In this document: piece after piece, positions 53,028 through 60,902 of the stretch
Numbering within the stretch: the first letter of the stretch is position 1
Layout of the letters: each line of letters starts with the position of its first letter
NCBI GenBank assembly: GCA_964609385.1
Contig: CAZSSM010000011.1
Coordinates: forward strand, 1 to 64,000
Source: CAZSSM01 sp964609385
GTDB lineage: Bacteria > Planctomycetota > Planctomycetia > Isosphaerales > Isosphaeraceae
DNA: 64,000 bases
Direction: 5' to 3'
Notes under the pieces: generated by a model
Database searches by the model: none
The model's input: the letters and a program-made list of their open reading frames with translations, nothing else
What the model was told of the DNA's origin: nothing
Made by a program: the position numbers and the translations under genes

Positions 53028-53888
53028 TCAGCGACGATCCCCGATGCGTCGGAGCACAAACTTGTTTTGAGGTTCGAGTTCGGTTTCGAAATCTGTGGGG
53101 AAGCGATCCGGGTCCGCTTCGAAGTCGTAGACGATCGTGATCTCGTCGCCGTTGAACTTCAGGAGGCCAGGCGCGGTTGACGGCATTTCCTGTTCGGCAG
53201 TCGGGTCACTGCTCCGAACCGCCGTCATCCGCAGTCGATACGGTTCCTTGACACCAATGACCCGATATTCCACGGCGTACGATTCGTTCTTGTTGGCATC
53301 GAGCACACTCATCAGCTGGGGAGAGATCACGACCCGACCCTCGATCTCGATGTCGCTAAGCCGACGCCCCCGGCTAACTCCTTCGACGATCCGATAGACG
53401 CCGTCGAGCCGTGAAACGACCGATTCCTCCAGGACGAAGCGGTTCTGAGTTCGTGTGGCCGTTTCGAAGCCGTCTGGGTAGCCACCCTCGAAGTCGTAAA
53501 TGAACGCGAGAGTTTCACCACGACGCTCCAAAAGCCCTCGAGCCTCGCTGCCGATCACCGCCTCATCGGTCGCTTCGACGACCCGCATCGATAATCGATA
53601 CGGAGACTGGTTGTTCTTGATCGTATACTTGATGACGTAGAACGGTTCATCGCGTTGATAGAGCGTGATCCGAAACCCGTCGATCAGCATCCGATCACCG
53701 ACCAATTTCTCTGGAGGAATGGCCTGACCGTAGCTCTGGCCCGAGAGATACCGATAGACGCCCGATATTTCCTGAGCCAACGCACGGTCTTCTTTGCTCG
53801 GCTCATTGGGTTCTTCCGCCATCGCAACTGGGGAGACCAGGCTGAGCGTAATCAGAATTGTCGTCAGGCTGCTTCGCAAGAAATTCAT
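53028..53888 (-). CDS. Secreted protein with two repeated beta domains
   Basis: The 286-residue protein has a signal peptide (about 1-24, LRSSLTTILITLSLVSPVAMA). Two copies of a domain of about 110 residues lie at 43-158 and 162-280. Both begin with GVYR and include YRLxMxxV, EIxIVYDFE (LAFIYDFEGGYPDGFE, ITIVYDFEADPDRFPTDFE) and QN(R/K)FVL. This resembles planctomycete TIGR03067-like extracellular domains. The ATG at 53888 is chosen because AAGGAG lies seven bases upstream; the frame begins at 53906. A small inverted repeat (TGACA-TT-TGTCA, 53901-53912) overlaps the leader. Function unknown. Confidence 0.8.
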   Translation of the reverse strand: MNFLRSSLTTILITLSLVSPVAMAEEPNEPSKEDRALAQEISGVYRYLSGQSYGQAIPPEKLVGDRMLIDGFRITLYQRDEPFYVIKYTIKNNQSPYRLSMRVVEATDEAVIGSEARGLLERRGETLAFIYDFEGGYPDGFETATRTQNRFVLEESVVSRLDGVYRIVEGVSRGRRLSDIEIEGRVVISPQLMSVLDANKNESYAVEYRVIGVKEPYRLRMTAVRSSDPTAEQEMPSTAPGLLKFNGDEITIVYDFEADPDRFPTDFETELEPQNKFVLRRIGDRR

Positions 53889-54629
53889 GCTCGTACTCCT
53901 TGACATTTGTCATGCTGCTTTTCGTCGAGTCCCTATCAGGCCGAAAGCCGCAAGTGATTGCCGCAACGTCGGTGCCAAGACTGCGGAGATCCTTTGCGAT
54001 CGACCCTTCCGAGCCTCGACAAGAGGCCCTCCCAATTATCAAGATCAAAGCGTTTGATTTGAAGATATCTAGTTTTGACAGCCTTGCTCGTCCATCGAGC
54101 CATCGGAGACTCTGGTACCAGAATCGCCAATTGGTCGGCCCTGGCAGCGATCCGAGTCCCACTGATTCCGAAGAACGCAGGGCCAATGACATGAGATGCA
54201 TTGAGAAAATTCGATGACGGATGGGTCTCCGACAGCGAAGTCTGTCCCACAGACAGCTTCGCGAGGACCCAGCCACGCGTTTCCGGCCTTTTGAGCCACT
54301 CGATGCAGGGTTCCAGCCCGCACAATCGGACCAAGTCTCCGCTCAGTGCGCATGCAAGCGCAGTTCAGCCGATCAAATCAAAATCGGCCGATCCTTCGAT
54401 CCGTAGCGTTCCCGATTGTCAAAGAGTTCCCGCTCCTTCGCGATTATGCGAACCGCCTCGGCAGGCTGGATCCGCTCCGACACCCCGTCACGCTCAAGGG
54501 CCAACGATCGACGGGGCGACGCTTCGACGAGATCGTGCCAAAACCCAGCCCTACGGATGGGAGGCTGGAAGCAACATCTGGTCGGTCGCGCAGTCGATCG
54601 CCCGGCGTTTCTCCGGGGCGCCGGGCTTC
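53889..54629. other. Large gene-free stretch with no recognised content
   Basis: These 741 bp lie between two minus-strand genes. All six frames contain open runs of 90-160 codons, but none has family features or steady codon use. A minus-strand tail near 54373-54480 (IQPAEAVRIIAKERELFDNRERYGSKD) is the most protein-like. The stretch could hold a decayed gene, an unrecognised RNA or promoters; I cannot decide. Confidence 0.4.
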
Positions 54630-55493
54630 TCATTCCCGCTGAGGCCGCAATCGATCGCTCCACGCGACCGATCCAGGAGTCCGATCTAGGCTGATTTCTC
54701 CGAGGAAACGCGGAGACCTCCCGCTCGTGAGTTGACTGACCGAACTGGCAAGCGCGAGTCCAGGGTGCCCCCCGCCTCGGAGGGCGATCAGGCCGGTCCG
54801 CCAACGGTAGGCCAAGCTTAAGGTTGAGCAGGTCAACCTGATCGTCGCGGCTCCCACCAGGATGATGGGAATCGTCGAGAGAATCAGCAGGGCCGTCACT
54901 GCGAGGATGCCCAAGAAGACCAACCCAACTGCGATGACCGCGAGGTCCTTCCTGAATGACAGATCGCGGCGATTTGCTTCGGGTTCGATCCAGGCCGGCT
55001 CGGGCGGCGTGTGACTTATCGGGGCGTCGTTGCCCTCGGACGGTTGCGGTTGCTCCGGCGCTTGAGTTGGAGGACGTTCTGGAGGGGTCTCATAGACCCA
55101 GGGTGGTCGCGATCCGATCACGATCTCGATTGGCGCCTCCTCCACAACCAACCAGACCAGTGGAGGGCTGTTCGAAGATCGGTCGCCTTGGGGGCGTCGC
55201 AGTTCGGCTTGAGGTCGTAGCGGTGGCTGATGTTCTGGTTCGGTCGGTTTCCGTCGGTCCGTCTCATTGGCTTGATTAGCGGATTCCAAGGCCATACCGA
55301 AAGCTTCGAAGAAGCGGCAGCGCGGGTCCTCCCGCTCGCACTCGAGATAGGCCTCCTCGCCACGGGTCAGCCAATTCTTCAGGGTCGGGGCATCGACGCC
55401 GACGGCGTTGCAAGCCGAATCGATCGGCTGGCCGGCGCGGATCGCTGCACAGATACGGTAGGTGATGACCCGATTCGGAGCCGCAATGCCCAT
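54630..55493 (-). CDS. Membrane-anchored protein with terminase-small-subunit-like HTH
   Basis: The 287-residue protein starts with a helix-turn-helix of the phage-terminase small subunit/HTH-23 style: RVITYRICAAIRAGQPIDSACNAVGVDAPTLKNWLTRGEEAYLECE, about 8-53. A long Pro/Glu-rich linker with a short strand-rich insert (PPLVWLVVEEAPIEIVIGSRPPWVYE) follows. Two adjacent hydrophobic segments lie at about 188-235 (DLAVIAVGLVFLGILAVTALLILSTIPIILVGAATI). A DNA-binding domain tied to the membrane by a flexible linker suggests a membrane-bound regulator (inference). The ATG at 55493 begins the HTH; the frame extends to 55580. Its stop lies close to the gene-free stretch, and SixA starts divergently. 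Confidence 0.65.
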   Translation of the reverse strand: MGIAAPNRVITYRICAAIRAGQPIDSACNAVGVDAPTLKNWLTRGEEAYLECEREDPRCRFFEAFGMALESANQANETDRRKPTEPEHQPPLRPQAELRRPQGDRSSNSPPLVWLVVEEAPIEIVIGSRPPWVYETPPERPPTQAPEQPQPSEGNDAPISHTPPEPAWIEPEANRRDLSFRKDLAVIAVGLVFLGILAVTALLILSTIPIILVGAATIRLTCSTLSLAYRWRTGLIALRGGGHPGLALASSVSQLTSGRSPRFLGEISLDRTPGSVAWSDRLRPQRE

Positions 55494-55735
55494 CCGAAAT
55501 GACCCCGACGACCGATGCGACCCCTTCGCGTGCCCGACCTCGTCGTCACGCTCCGAGACCTCGCCCCAAGGTAAGATCAAGCGATCGGGGCCGAGCGTTC
55601 ATGGAATTTTCTCGGAGTGTCGGACGATCCGGTCAATCGGGCCTTTTCTTGGGAACAATCGGTGCGATCCGTTACCGGCCGGGAGCCCGGCCATTCAGTC
55701 GACTCGGAATCCTCCAAGGCGTTGCGAGCCAACTG

Positions 55736-56278
55736 ATGAGTCGTGACCTATCGAGCTCAACTCCCCAAACGGTTTTGTTGTTTCGTCACGGGATCGCCGA
55801 GCCGTCCGGACCGAACTGGCCCGATGATGCGCTTCGTCCCTTGACCGAGAAGGGTCGTCGACGCGTCGTCGAGGTCGCTTCTGGTATCGCCACTCTGGGG
55901 ATCGAACCGGTTCGGATCGTGACCAGCCCGGCTGTCCGGGCTCGAACGACTGCCGAACTGTTGGTTAGTACGCTCGGATGGGACGACCGACTCGAGGTCT
56001 CCGAGCAGCTCGCTCCGAATCGTCAGGCGACTGCCATGTCCGCATGGGTCCGCCTACAGCCCGATCGAATATTGATGCTAGTCGGCCACAACGATGCTTT
56101 GTCCGACCTGATCATGCACCTGACCTGCCCACCAGACGAGCCACCAAACCTTCCCGAACTCGCCATCAAGATCGGTAAGGCGGGGTTGGCGATGCTCAAG
56201 AGGATCCCGGAATCGACCGAACGCTACCGGCTCTACTGGTTGATTTCGCCGAGGCAACTTTCTCGGATGTCGCGTTGA
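55736..56278 (+). CDS. sixA: SixA-type phosphohistidine phosphatase (histidine phosphatase superfamily)
   Basis: The 180-residue protein has the RHG motif (LLFRHGIAEPSG, catalytic H18), R in TSPAVRARTTAELL, and the late His in LMLVGHNDALSDLI, all typical of the branch-1 histidine phosphatase fold. SixA removes phosphate from phosphohistidine in signalling or phosphotransferase proteins; other members act on small phosphates. The length (160-180) fits SixA. The ATG at 55736 is preferred because the family sequence begins shortly after; the ribosome site is weak and the frame is open to 55499. No kinase or PTS gene is adjacent. Confidence 0.85.
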   Translation: MSRDLSSSTPQTVLLFRHGIAEPSGPNWPDDALRPLTEKGRRRVVEVASGIATLGIEPVRIVTSPAVRARTTAELLVSTLGWDDRLEVSEQLAPNRQATAMSAWVRLQPDRILMLVGHNDALSDLIMHLTCPPDEPPNLPELAIKIGKAGLAMLKRIPESTERYRLYWLISPRQLSRMSR

Positions 56279-56597
56279 CCTGCTGTGCCATGACAAGCAG
56301 ATCAGACCGATTTCATTCAGAACAAACTCTTTTGAAAATCTTTACCTGTCTTCACAAATTTCTAAGAAGACCGTGGTCCACGACGTCCCTGAGTCTTCCC
56401 AGCGTTGCCAGTGAAATCGGCTTGAAGATGGGGCTACGAGCGAACGCGGATCGGTTCGACGCTCTCCATTTGTTGTTGATAATGAAGCGTGGGCGACGAA
56501 CAACGGATCGTTGCAGGCCCGGCTAAGCGCTGTCGTTGGCCGCTTAACGATCATCGGGACGATGGGAAAGCGGGAATCATCGGGGAGCGGCCAGACG
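56279..56597. other. AT-richer intergenic stretch upstream of arfB
   Basis: No gene is seen. Part of it (about 56310-56380) is richer in A and T than the flanks (TTTTGAAAATCTTTACC), so it probably holds the promoter for arfB. No clear hairpin was found. Confidence 0.4.
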
Positions 56598-57026
56598 ATG
56601 ATTGAGATTACGACGCGAATCACGATCGACGAGTCGGAGCTGCAGTGGTCGTTTGTGCGCTCGTCGGGGCCGGGTGGTCAGAACGTTAACAAGGTCAACT
56701 CGGCCGCGCAGCTCCGGTTCGACGTTCAGGGCTCGCCATCGCTGCCCGAGGACGTCCGGATGCGTTTGATGACTTTAGCCCGAGGGCGGATCGACTCCGA
56801 GGGTGTTCTACAGATTCAAGCTCACTCGGAGCGGACCCAGGAAGCCAATCGCCGCGATGCCTTGGACCGGCTGATCGCATTGATCCGCCAGGCCAGCATC
56901 CGCCCCAAAGTCCGACGCCCGACCCGACCGACGCTCGGTTCGAAGCGTCGACGGCTCGATCAGAAACGTCGACGCTCCGAGACCAAGAAGGGCCGTCGCG
57001 ACGTGAAGTTCGGTGATGGCGATTGA
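56598..57026 (+). CDS. arfB: Ribosome-rescue peptidyl-tRNA hydrolase
   Basis: ArfB (YaeJ) releases stalled ribosomes by hydrolysing peptidyl-tRNA without needing a stop codon. The 142-residue protein has the G-G-Q motif in SSGPGGQNVNKVNSAAQLRFDV (GGQ at 26-28). The C-terminal tail is very basic (RRPTRPTLGSKRRRLDQKRRRSETKKGRR), which in ArfB enters the empty mRNA channel. The length is typical. The ATG at 56598 is chosen because GGGGAG lies ten bases upstream; the frame is open to 56511. It converges with the following TIGR03067-like gene (56 bp between stops). Confidence 0.94.
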   Translation: MIEITTRITIDESELQWSFVRSSGPGGQNVNKVNSAAQLRFDVQGSPSLPEDVRMRLMTLARGRIDSEGVLQIQAHSERTQEANRRDALDRLIALIRQASIRPKVRRPTRPTLGSKRRRLDQKRRRSETKKGRRDVKFGDGD

Positions 57027-57082
57027 GCCGCTGGGATCGACGTTCCGATTGCCGAGGAAACGAACCGGATCGATGACTCGGA

Positions 57083-57565
57083 TCAAGGCGTGTCCGGTTC
57101 GGGCTGAACTCGAACCATTTCGATGATATGGATGCCCGATCCACGCTCCGACTCGAAGGTGGTGGGTCGAGCTGATTCCTCATCCATGGTGGGATGATAG
57201 CAGTAGACCAGGCGGTTGCCGTGGATGGCGAAGATCCCAAGCTTGCGCTGGGTGATCCCGTCGATCGTGGTCCGGTGGACGTCGATTCGAGCGGGTTGGA
57301 CGGTCGTATCGAGGATCACATCGAAGAGGATCCGATGCTCGCCCATCGAGGAGATCAGGGTGTCGCCTTGGAAGGTGAAATGACTGTTCCGGATGAGTTG
57401 ATCGGGAAGGGCGCGACCATCGATGATGACCCGTTGGATGGCCCAGTCACCATCGAGCCGCTGGGCGAGGGCTTGGCCGAGAGCGGGCGGGACGGGCGTC
57501 GTGATGGCTTTAGGGGCAGCGGTGGGGTCGATGACTAAGCAAAGGATGACGACCAGGCTCATCAT
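57083..57565 (-). CDS. Secreted TIGR03067-like planctomycete domain protein
   Basis: The 160-residue protein has a short hydrophobic N-terminus (MMSLVVILCLVIDPTA, signal-like). The planctomycete TIGR03067-type domain follows: LDGDWAIQRVIIDGRALPDQLIRNSHFTFQGDTLIS...ILDTTVQPARIDV...LGIFAIHGNRLVYCYHP. Proteins of this type are secreted and expanded in planctomycetes; their function is unknown. GGAG lies six bases before the first ATG. It lies 36 bp downstream of endonuclease IV on the same strand, so the two may share a transcript. Confidence 0.85.
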   Translation of the reverse strand: MMSLVVILCLVIDPTAAPKAITTPVPPALGQALAQRLDGDWAIQRVIIDGRALPDQLIRNSHFTFQGDTLISSMGEHRILFDVILDTTVQPARIDVHRTTIDGITQRKLGIFAIHGNRLVYCYHPTMDEESARPTTFESERGSGIHIIEMVRVQPEPDTP

Positions 57566-57601
57566 GAGGAACTCCTTCTCCTCGAGATCGGGGCGAGACG
57601 A

Positions 57602-58657
57602 TCAGGAGCGCTTGGGATTCGGGGGATCCTCCCCGGGCTTGACGGAGGCGCGGGCCTGTCGGCCGGTTCGGTTCGACGTCGACACGCCTGCCTTCGGTTG
57701 ACGTTTCCTGGTGGGTCTTGCGGATCGTGACGTCGTCGATCGCGTTCCTGATGGTGTTGGGCGATGACTTGAGGTCCCGTTGGACTTGGATGAGGACGAC
57801 GACACCAAGCTCCGGAGCGTTCTCAGGTTGATGGCATCGAGATCCTCGCCGTCTTCCTGGCCTTTGGGAGTTTCCAAGATCATCGGTCGGCCGACAAACC
57901 GGGGATCGTTGAGCAGGGGCACGAAGCCGTCGAGACCGATCTGTCCATGTCCGATCCGGGCGTGACGATCGACCCGACTGCCGAGTTCTCTAACGCTGTC
58001 ATTGAGGTGGAAGGCGACCACCTTGTCCAGGCCAACCGTCTCGTCGAGTTGGTCGATGGTCTCTCGATAGCCCTTCTCGGTTCGAATGTCGTACCCAGCC
58101 GCAAAGATATGACAGGTGTCCAGGCAGACGGCCAACCGGTCTGGCCGTCCGAGCCGATCCAAGAGGGTCGCGAGATGCTCGAAGCGATGGCCGAGGCTGG
58201 TTCCCTGTCCTGCGGTCGTTTCCAAAAGCAGAGGGAGCCCTCCGGCGATCGGTTCGGTCCGCTCGAGGATGATTTCCAAGGCCTCCGCGATCCGGTCTAA
58301 TCCGACCTCTTCTCCATCGTCTTTCGGGGCTCCTGGATGCATAACGAGACCGGCCAAGCCGAGTCGGGCCGCACGTTCGACCTCGACGACCATCGCCTCG
58401 ATCGAGCGTTCGCGAAGTGACAGATCCCCGCTGGCTAAGTTGATCAAATACGAATTGTGGGCGATGGGTCGGTCCAGCCCGACCTCCCGAACAGCATTCC
58501 GAAAGGTTTCTACGGCTCGATCACTCAGGACTGCAGCTTTCCATTGATGATTGCTCTTGGTGAAGACCTGAAGGGTCTGGCAGTTGAACGTGACAGCCGC
58601 CTCGACCGCCCGATGCGCTCCACCGGCGATCGAGAAATGAGCGCCGAGGTTCAGCAT
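57602..58657 (-). CDS. nfo: Endonuclease IV with basic C-terminal extension
   Basis: The 351-residue protein is an AP endonuclease of the TIM-barrel type, cutting DNA 5' to abasic sites. The metal-site segments are present: GAHFSIAGG, AHNSYLINLAS, VMHPGAPKDDGEE, LLLETTAGQG, VCLDTCHIFAAGYD, AFHLNDSVRELGSRVDRHARIGHGQIG and MILETPKGQEDGEDL. The core ends at about residue 280. The extra 70 residues are Ser/Arg/Lys/Thr-rich (SSSSSKSNGTSSHRP...RSARPTRKRQPKAG), suggesting a disordered DNA-binding tail. The first ATG matches the family N-terminus. It faces away from the next gene with 200 bp between starts. Confidence 0.95.
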   Translation of the reverse strand: MLNLGAHFSIAGGAHRAVEAAVTFNCQTLQVFTKSNHQWKAAVLSDRAVETFRNAVREVGLDRPIAHNSYLINLASGDLSLRERSIEAMVVEVERAARLGLAGLVMHPGAPKDDGEEVGLDRIAEALEIILERTEPIAGGLPLLLETTAGQGTSLGHRFEHLATLLDRLGRPDRLAVCLDTCHIFAAGYDIRTEKGYRETIDQLDETVGLDKVVAFHLNDSVRELGSRVDRHARIGHGQIGLDGFVPLLNDPRFVGRPMILETPKGQEDGEDLDAINLRTLRSLVSSSSSKSNGTSSHRPTPSGTRSTTSRSARPTRKRQPKAGVSTSNRTGRQARASVKPGEDPPNPKRS

Positions 58658-58857
58658 CGCTCCTTCCCCCCCGACCTTGCTTTGGTCTGTGACAAAAATC
58701 GCGATTGTCGATCCGGTTTTTTAGCGTTTCGTCGGCTCAGGGCCTTGCACTTGCACGACGGTAACCCGTAGACTACTTCCACTCTTCATGCCTTTCTCAT
58801 GCCAGGACCGTGCCACATCTGGCCTTCGGGGGTCACCTGGTACACATAGGGGTCGAA

Positions 58858-59349
58858 ATGATGCCCACCGTCGCGTTCTTGGTGTGCGCGGGCTTGCTCA
58901 CCAGCATGCTCGGGCTGTGGTTGATTTCAGAGTTTCGGGCCTGGCAGCAGAGTCGGTTCTATCGCCGGGCCGGCCAGCAGTTTCGCTGGCAACGTGAGGG
59001 ACTGGAACTGCGGTTCCTCAGACGCGTGGCTCTCGAGGATTCCGATGCCCTGCCCTATTGGGAAGCTGCTCGCTGGCTCGATGAGGTCATTTGGGCCCGC
59101 GATCGACACACGGGTGATCTGCTGGCGATGGTCGGGGTCGAAGTAGTCGAGCCGAACGATTCGGAGTGGGGGCTTGAGACCCTCTACGATCAGCAATCCG
59201 AGGTCTTGGTCCATCGGGCCACGGTCATCTTCATCTATCGCCATGGCTACTGGCAGACCGATGGACTCTGGGTCGATGACATCCATCCGGCCGAAGCCTG
59301 CCGGAACCGTCGACGCTTCGAAATCCTTATGGCGCTGACTCGGTATTGA
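58858..59349 (+). CDS. Small membrane-anchored protein, unknown function
   Basis: The 163-residue protein has one N-terminal membrane span (MMPTVAFLVCAGLLTSMLGLWLISEF). A cytoplasmic or extracytoplasmic domain follows, with mixed helices and strands: WEAARWLDEVIWARDRHTGDLLAMVGVEVVEPND...VHRATVIFIYRHGYWQTDGLWVDDIHPAEACRNRRRFEIL. AGGGG lies just upstream of the ATGATG at 58858; GTG 58810 is a less likely start. I do not recognise the family. It converges with the following lipoprotein-like gene (19 bp between stops), so no joint role is implied. Confidence 0.75.
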   Translation: MMPTVAFLVCAGLLTSMLGLWLISEFRAWQQSRFYRRAGQQFRWQREGLELRFLRRVALEDSDALPYWEAARWLDEVIWARDRHTGDLLAMVGVEVVEPNDSEWGLETLYDQQSEVLVHRATVIFIYRHGYWQTDGLWVDDIHPAEACRNRRRFEILMALTRY

Positions 59350-59368
59350 GCCGATCCCAAGCGTCCCG

Positions 59369-59884
59369 TCAACACGAATCGGACGTCGCCTCATCCTGGA
59401 AAGTCGAGACCGATTCCTGTTCCGATCCATCGCTCATCGCGGCCTCACGACGGGAGACCTTAGGCATAGCAGCGAACTGTTCGGGCGTGAGGTATTGGCA
59501 CGCCCCGCCACCGAGCAGGACGAATCCGCCCGACTCCGGGACCTGCTCCTCGAAGCCGAGCACGTAGCGGTCGTTGGTCTGGCCGTCATCGTAGAGGAAG
59601 GCGTCCCAGATCAGGACGAACTGGCCCTGCTCGATTTCAGAGAACAGGTTGGGGAACTGGTCGGCTTGAGGCCGGAGGTCGTCGAGATCTTTAGGCGCGC
59701 GACCTGTGACGTTATGATAGGTGTGATACGCCAGGCCCAACCGTCGGATTTCGGAGGAACGCCGCATCCGGTCCAACGATTGATCGCAACCGGTGATCAA
59801 GGATCCAGCGAGGCCGATCAGCGTCCAAACGACGAGTCGAGAATACTGGGGACTGACCATCGGTATCGTGTGAGGTGGGGTCAT
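59369..59884 (-). CDS. Putative lipoprotein, unknown function
   Basis: The 171-residue protein has an N-terminal hydrophobic segment with a lipobox-like end, L-A-G-S-L-I-T-G-C (Cys at about 33). This suggests a lipid-anchored protein. The mature part has a short helix resembling the start of planctomycete pilin-like domains (EIRRLGLAYHTYHNVTGRAPKDLDDLRP) and a beta part (QFVLIWDAFLYDDGQTNDRYVLGFEEQVPESGGFVLLGGGACQYLTPEQF). This resembles domains linked to DUF1559-type proteins, but the match is loose. The start may be the second Met. Function unknown. Confidence 0.7.
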   Translation of the reverse strand: MTPPHTIPMVSPQYSRLVVWTLIGLAGSLITGCDQSLDRMRRSSEIRRLGLAYHTYHNVTGRAPKDLDDLRPQADQFPNLFSEIEQGQFVLIWDAFLYDDGQTNDRYVLGFEEQVPESGGFVLLGGGACQYLTPEQFAAMPKVSRREAAMSDGSEQESVSTFQDEATSDSC

Positions 59885-59964
59885 CGGGTCGGAGTCCTCA
59901 AACGGGTCTGGTGACGCTCGGCTTGATGGGTCGTGGTTGGATCATGGTTCTTCGGTGGGGAAAA

Positions 59965-60804
59965 TCAGTCGAAGAGCGTCGTTGGAGGCCGTTCTGGCGG
60001 GATGGGCGCGGGGATCCCGAGCATCTCGCGAAGCATGGCCACGGTGCTTGGCGAGTGGCCCGCATAATGGTTACTTGCAAAGACGTAGACCGGCACCTGG
60101 GCGGCGAGATCCTGAATCACCGATGTGGACCGAGCCAGTGATTCGCGTCGGTCCAAGACGATCCGGTCCCAGGTCGTTGTGATTTGCTCGATCTCTTCGC
60201 GGTGTCCCAGCAAGCGGACCAACCCCAATGGCCCGGTGACGACGTCGATCTGGTCGGCGACTTCTGCGGGGTGGGGCATCCAATCCTGTTCGGCCAAGGT
60301 CAGACTGGTCTGATGAGTCCGGAGGACCTCGGTGAACTCGGGGACGAGCCAGCGCGGATTGCGGATTTCAAGGGCCAGCGGAACGCGATCGGTCGGCCAA
60401 TCGGCTAGGAACGGGTCGAGCCGATCGAGGAACGCAGTGAGTCCGTCGAAGGCATCGCGGTTGAAGTAACCGCACTGGAGCAGGACGATGTGGAGCTTTG
60501 GGCCGAGTTCCTCAAGGACGCGGAGGAACGCGTCGACCTCTTCCTCGCATTCGACGAACCGTTTCTCGTGGGTGATCGCTCGTGGAGCCTTCAAGGCGAA
60601 GGCGAAGTCGGGTGGGGTCAGTTCGGCCCAGCTTCGAACGGTGTTCCGGTTCGGGATTCGATAGAAGGTACTGTCGATCTCGAGGGCGGGGAAGCGATCG
60701 GCATAGTAGGTGAGCGTTTCGGCCGAGTTTAGGCCGTTCGGGTAGAAGACGCCGTCCCAGTCGGGATACCGCCAACCATCACAGCCGATCCGGATCGGAT
60801 GCAT
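59965..60804 (-). CDS. DUF72 (YecE-type) protein
   Basis: The 279-residue protein has the DUF72 TIM-barrel signature: IRIGCDGWRYPDWDGVFYPNG near the N-terminus, YADRFPALEIDSTFYRIPNRNTVRSWAELTPPDFAFALKAPRAITHEKR, PLALEIRNPRW and VYVFASNHYAGHSPSTVAMLREMLG. Its biochemical role in bacteria is not established. The ATG at 60804 is chosen because GAGGAA lies eight bases upstream; the frame is open to 60837. It lies 98 bp downstream of mutS on the same strand. The family call is firm; the function is unknown. Confidence 0.92.
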   Translation of the reverse strand: MHPIRIGCDGWRYPDWDGVFYPNGLNSAETLTYYADRFPALEIDSTFYRIPNRNTVRSWAELTPPDFAFALKAPRAITHEKRFVECEEEVDAFLRVLEELGPKLHIVLLQCGYFNRDAFDGLTAFLDRLDPFLADWPTDRVPLALEIRNPRWLVPEFTEVLRTHQTSLTLAEQDWMPHPAEVADQIDVVTGPLGLVRLLGHREEIEQITTTWDRIVLDRRESLARSTSVIQDLAAQVPVYVFASNHYAGHSPSTVAMLREMLGIPAPIPPERPPTTLFD

Positions 60805-60902
60805 CGTCGCGTTCCTCAAACCCTGTGCGGTCCGCAAGGACCAGATGTCGAGGATCTTCCCGGCGGAAATCGTAGTCGATGTGGAGTCGATTGCCCAAAG
60901 GC

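Noticed and set aside
54373..54804. Minus-strand frame of 143 codons with a helix-like C-terminus
   Set aside because: It overlaps the better supported gene ending at 54630 and most of it is random Arg/Ser/Pro-rich sequence with no start context.
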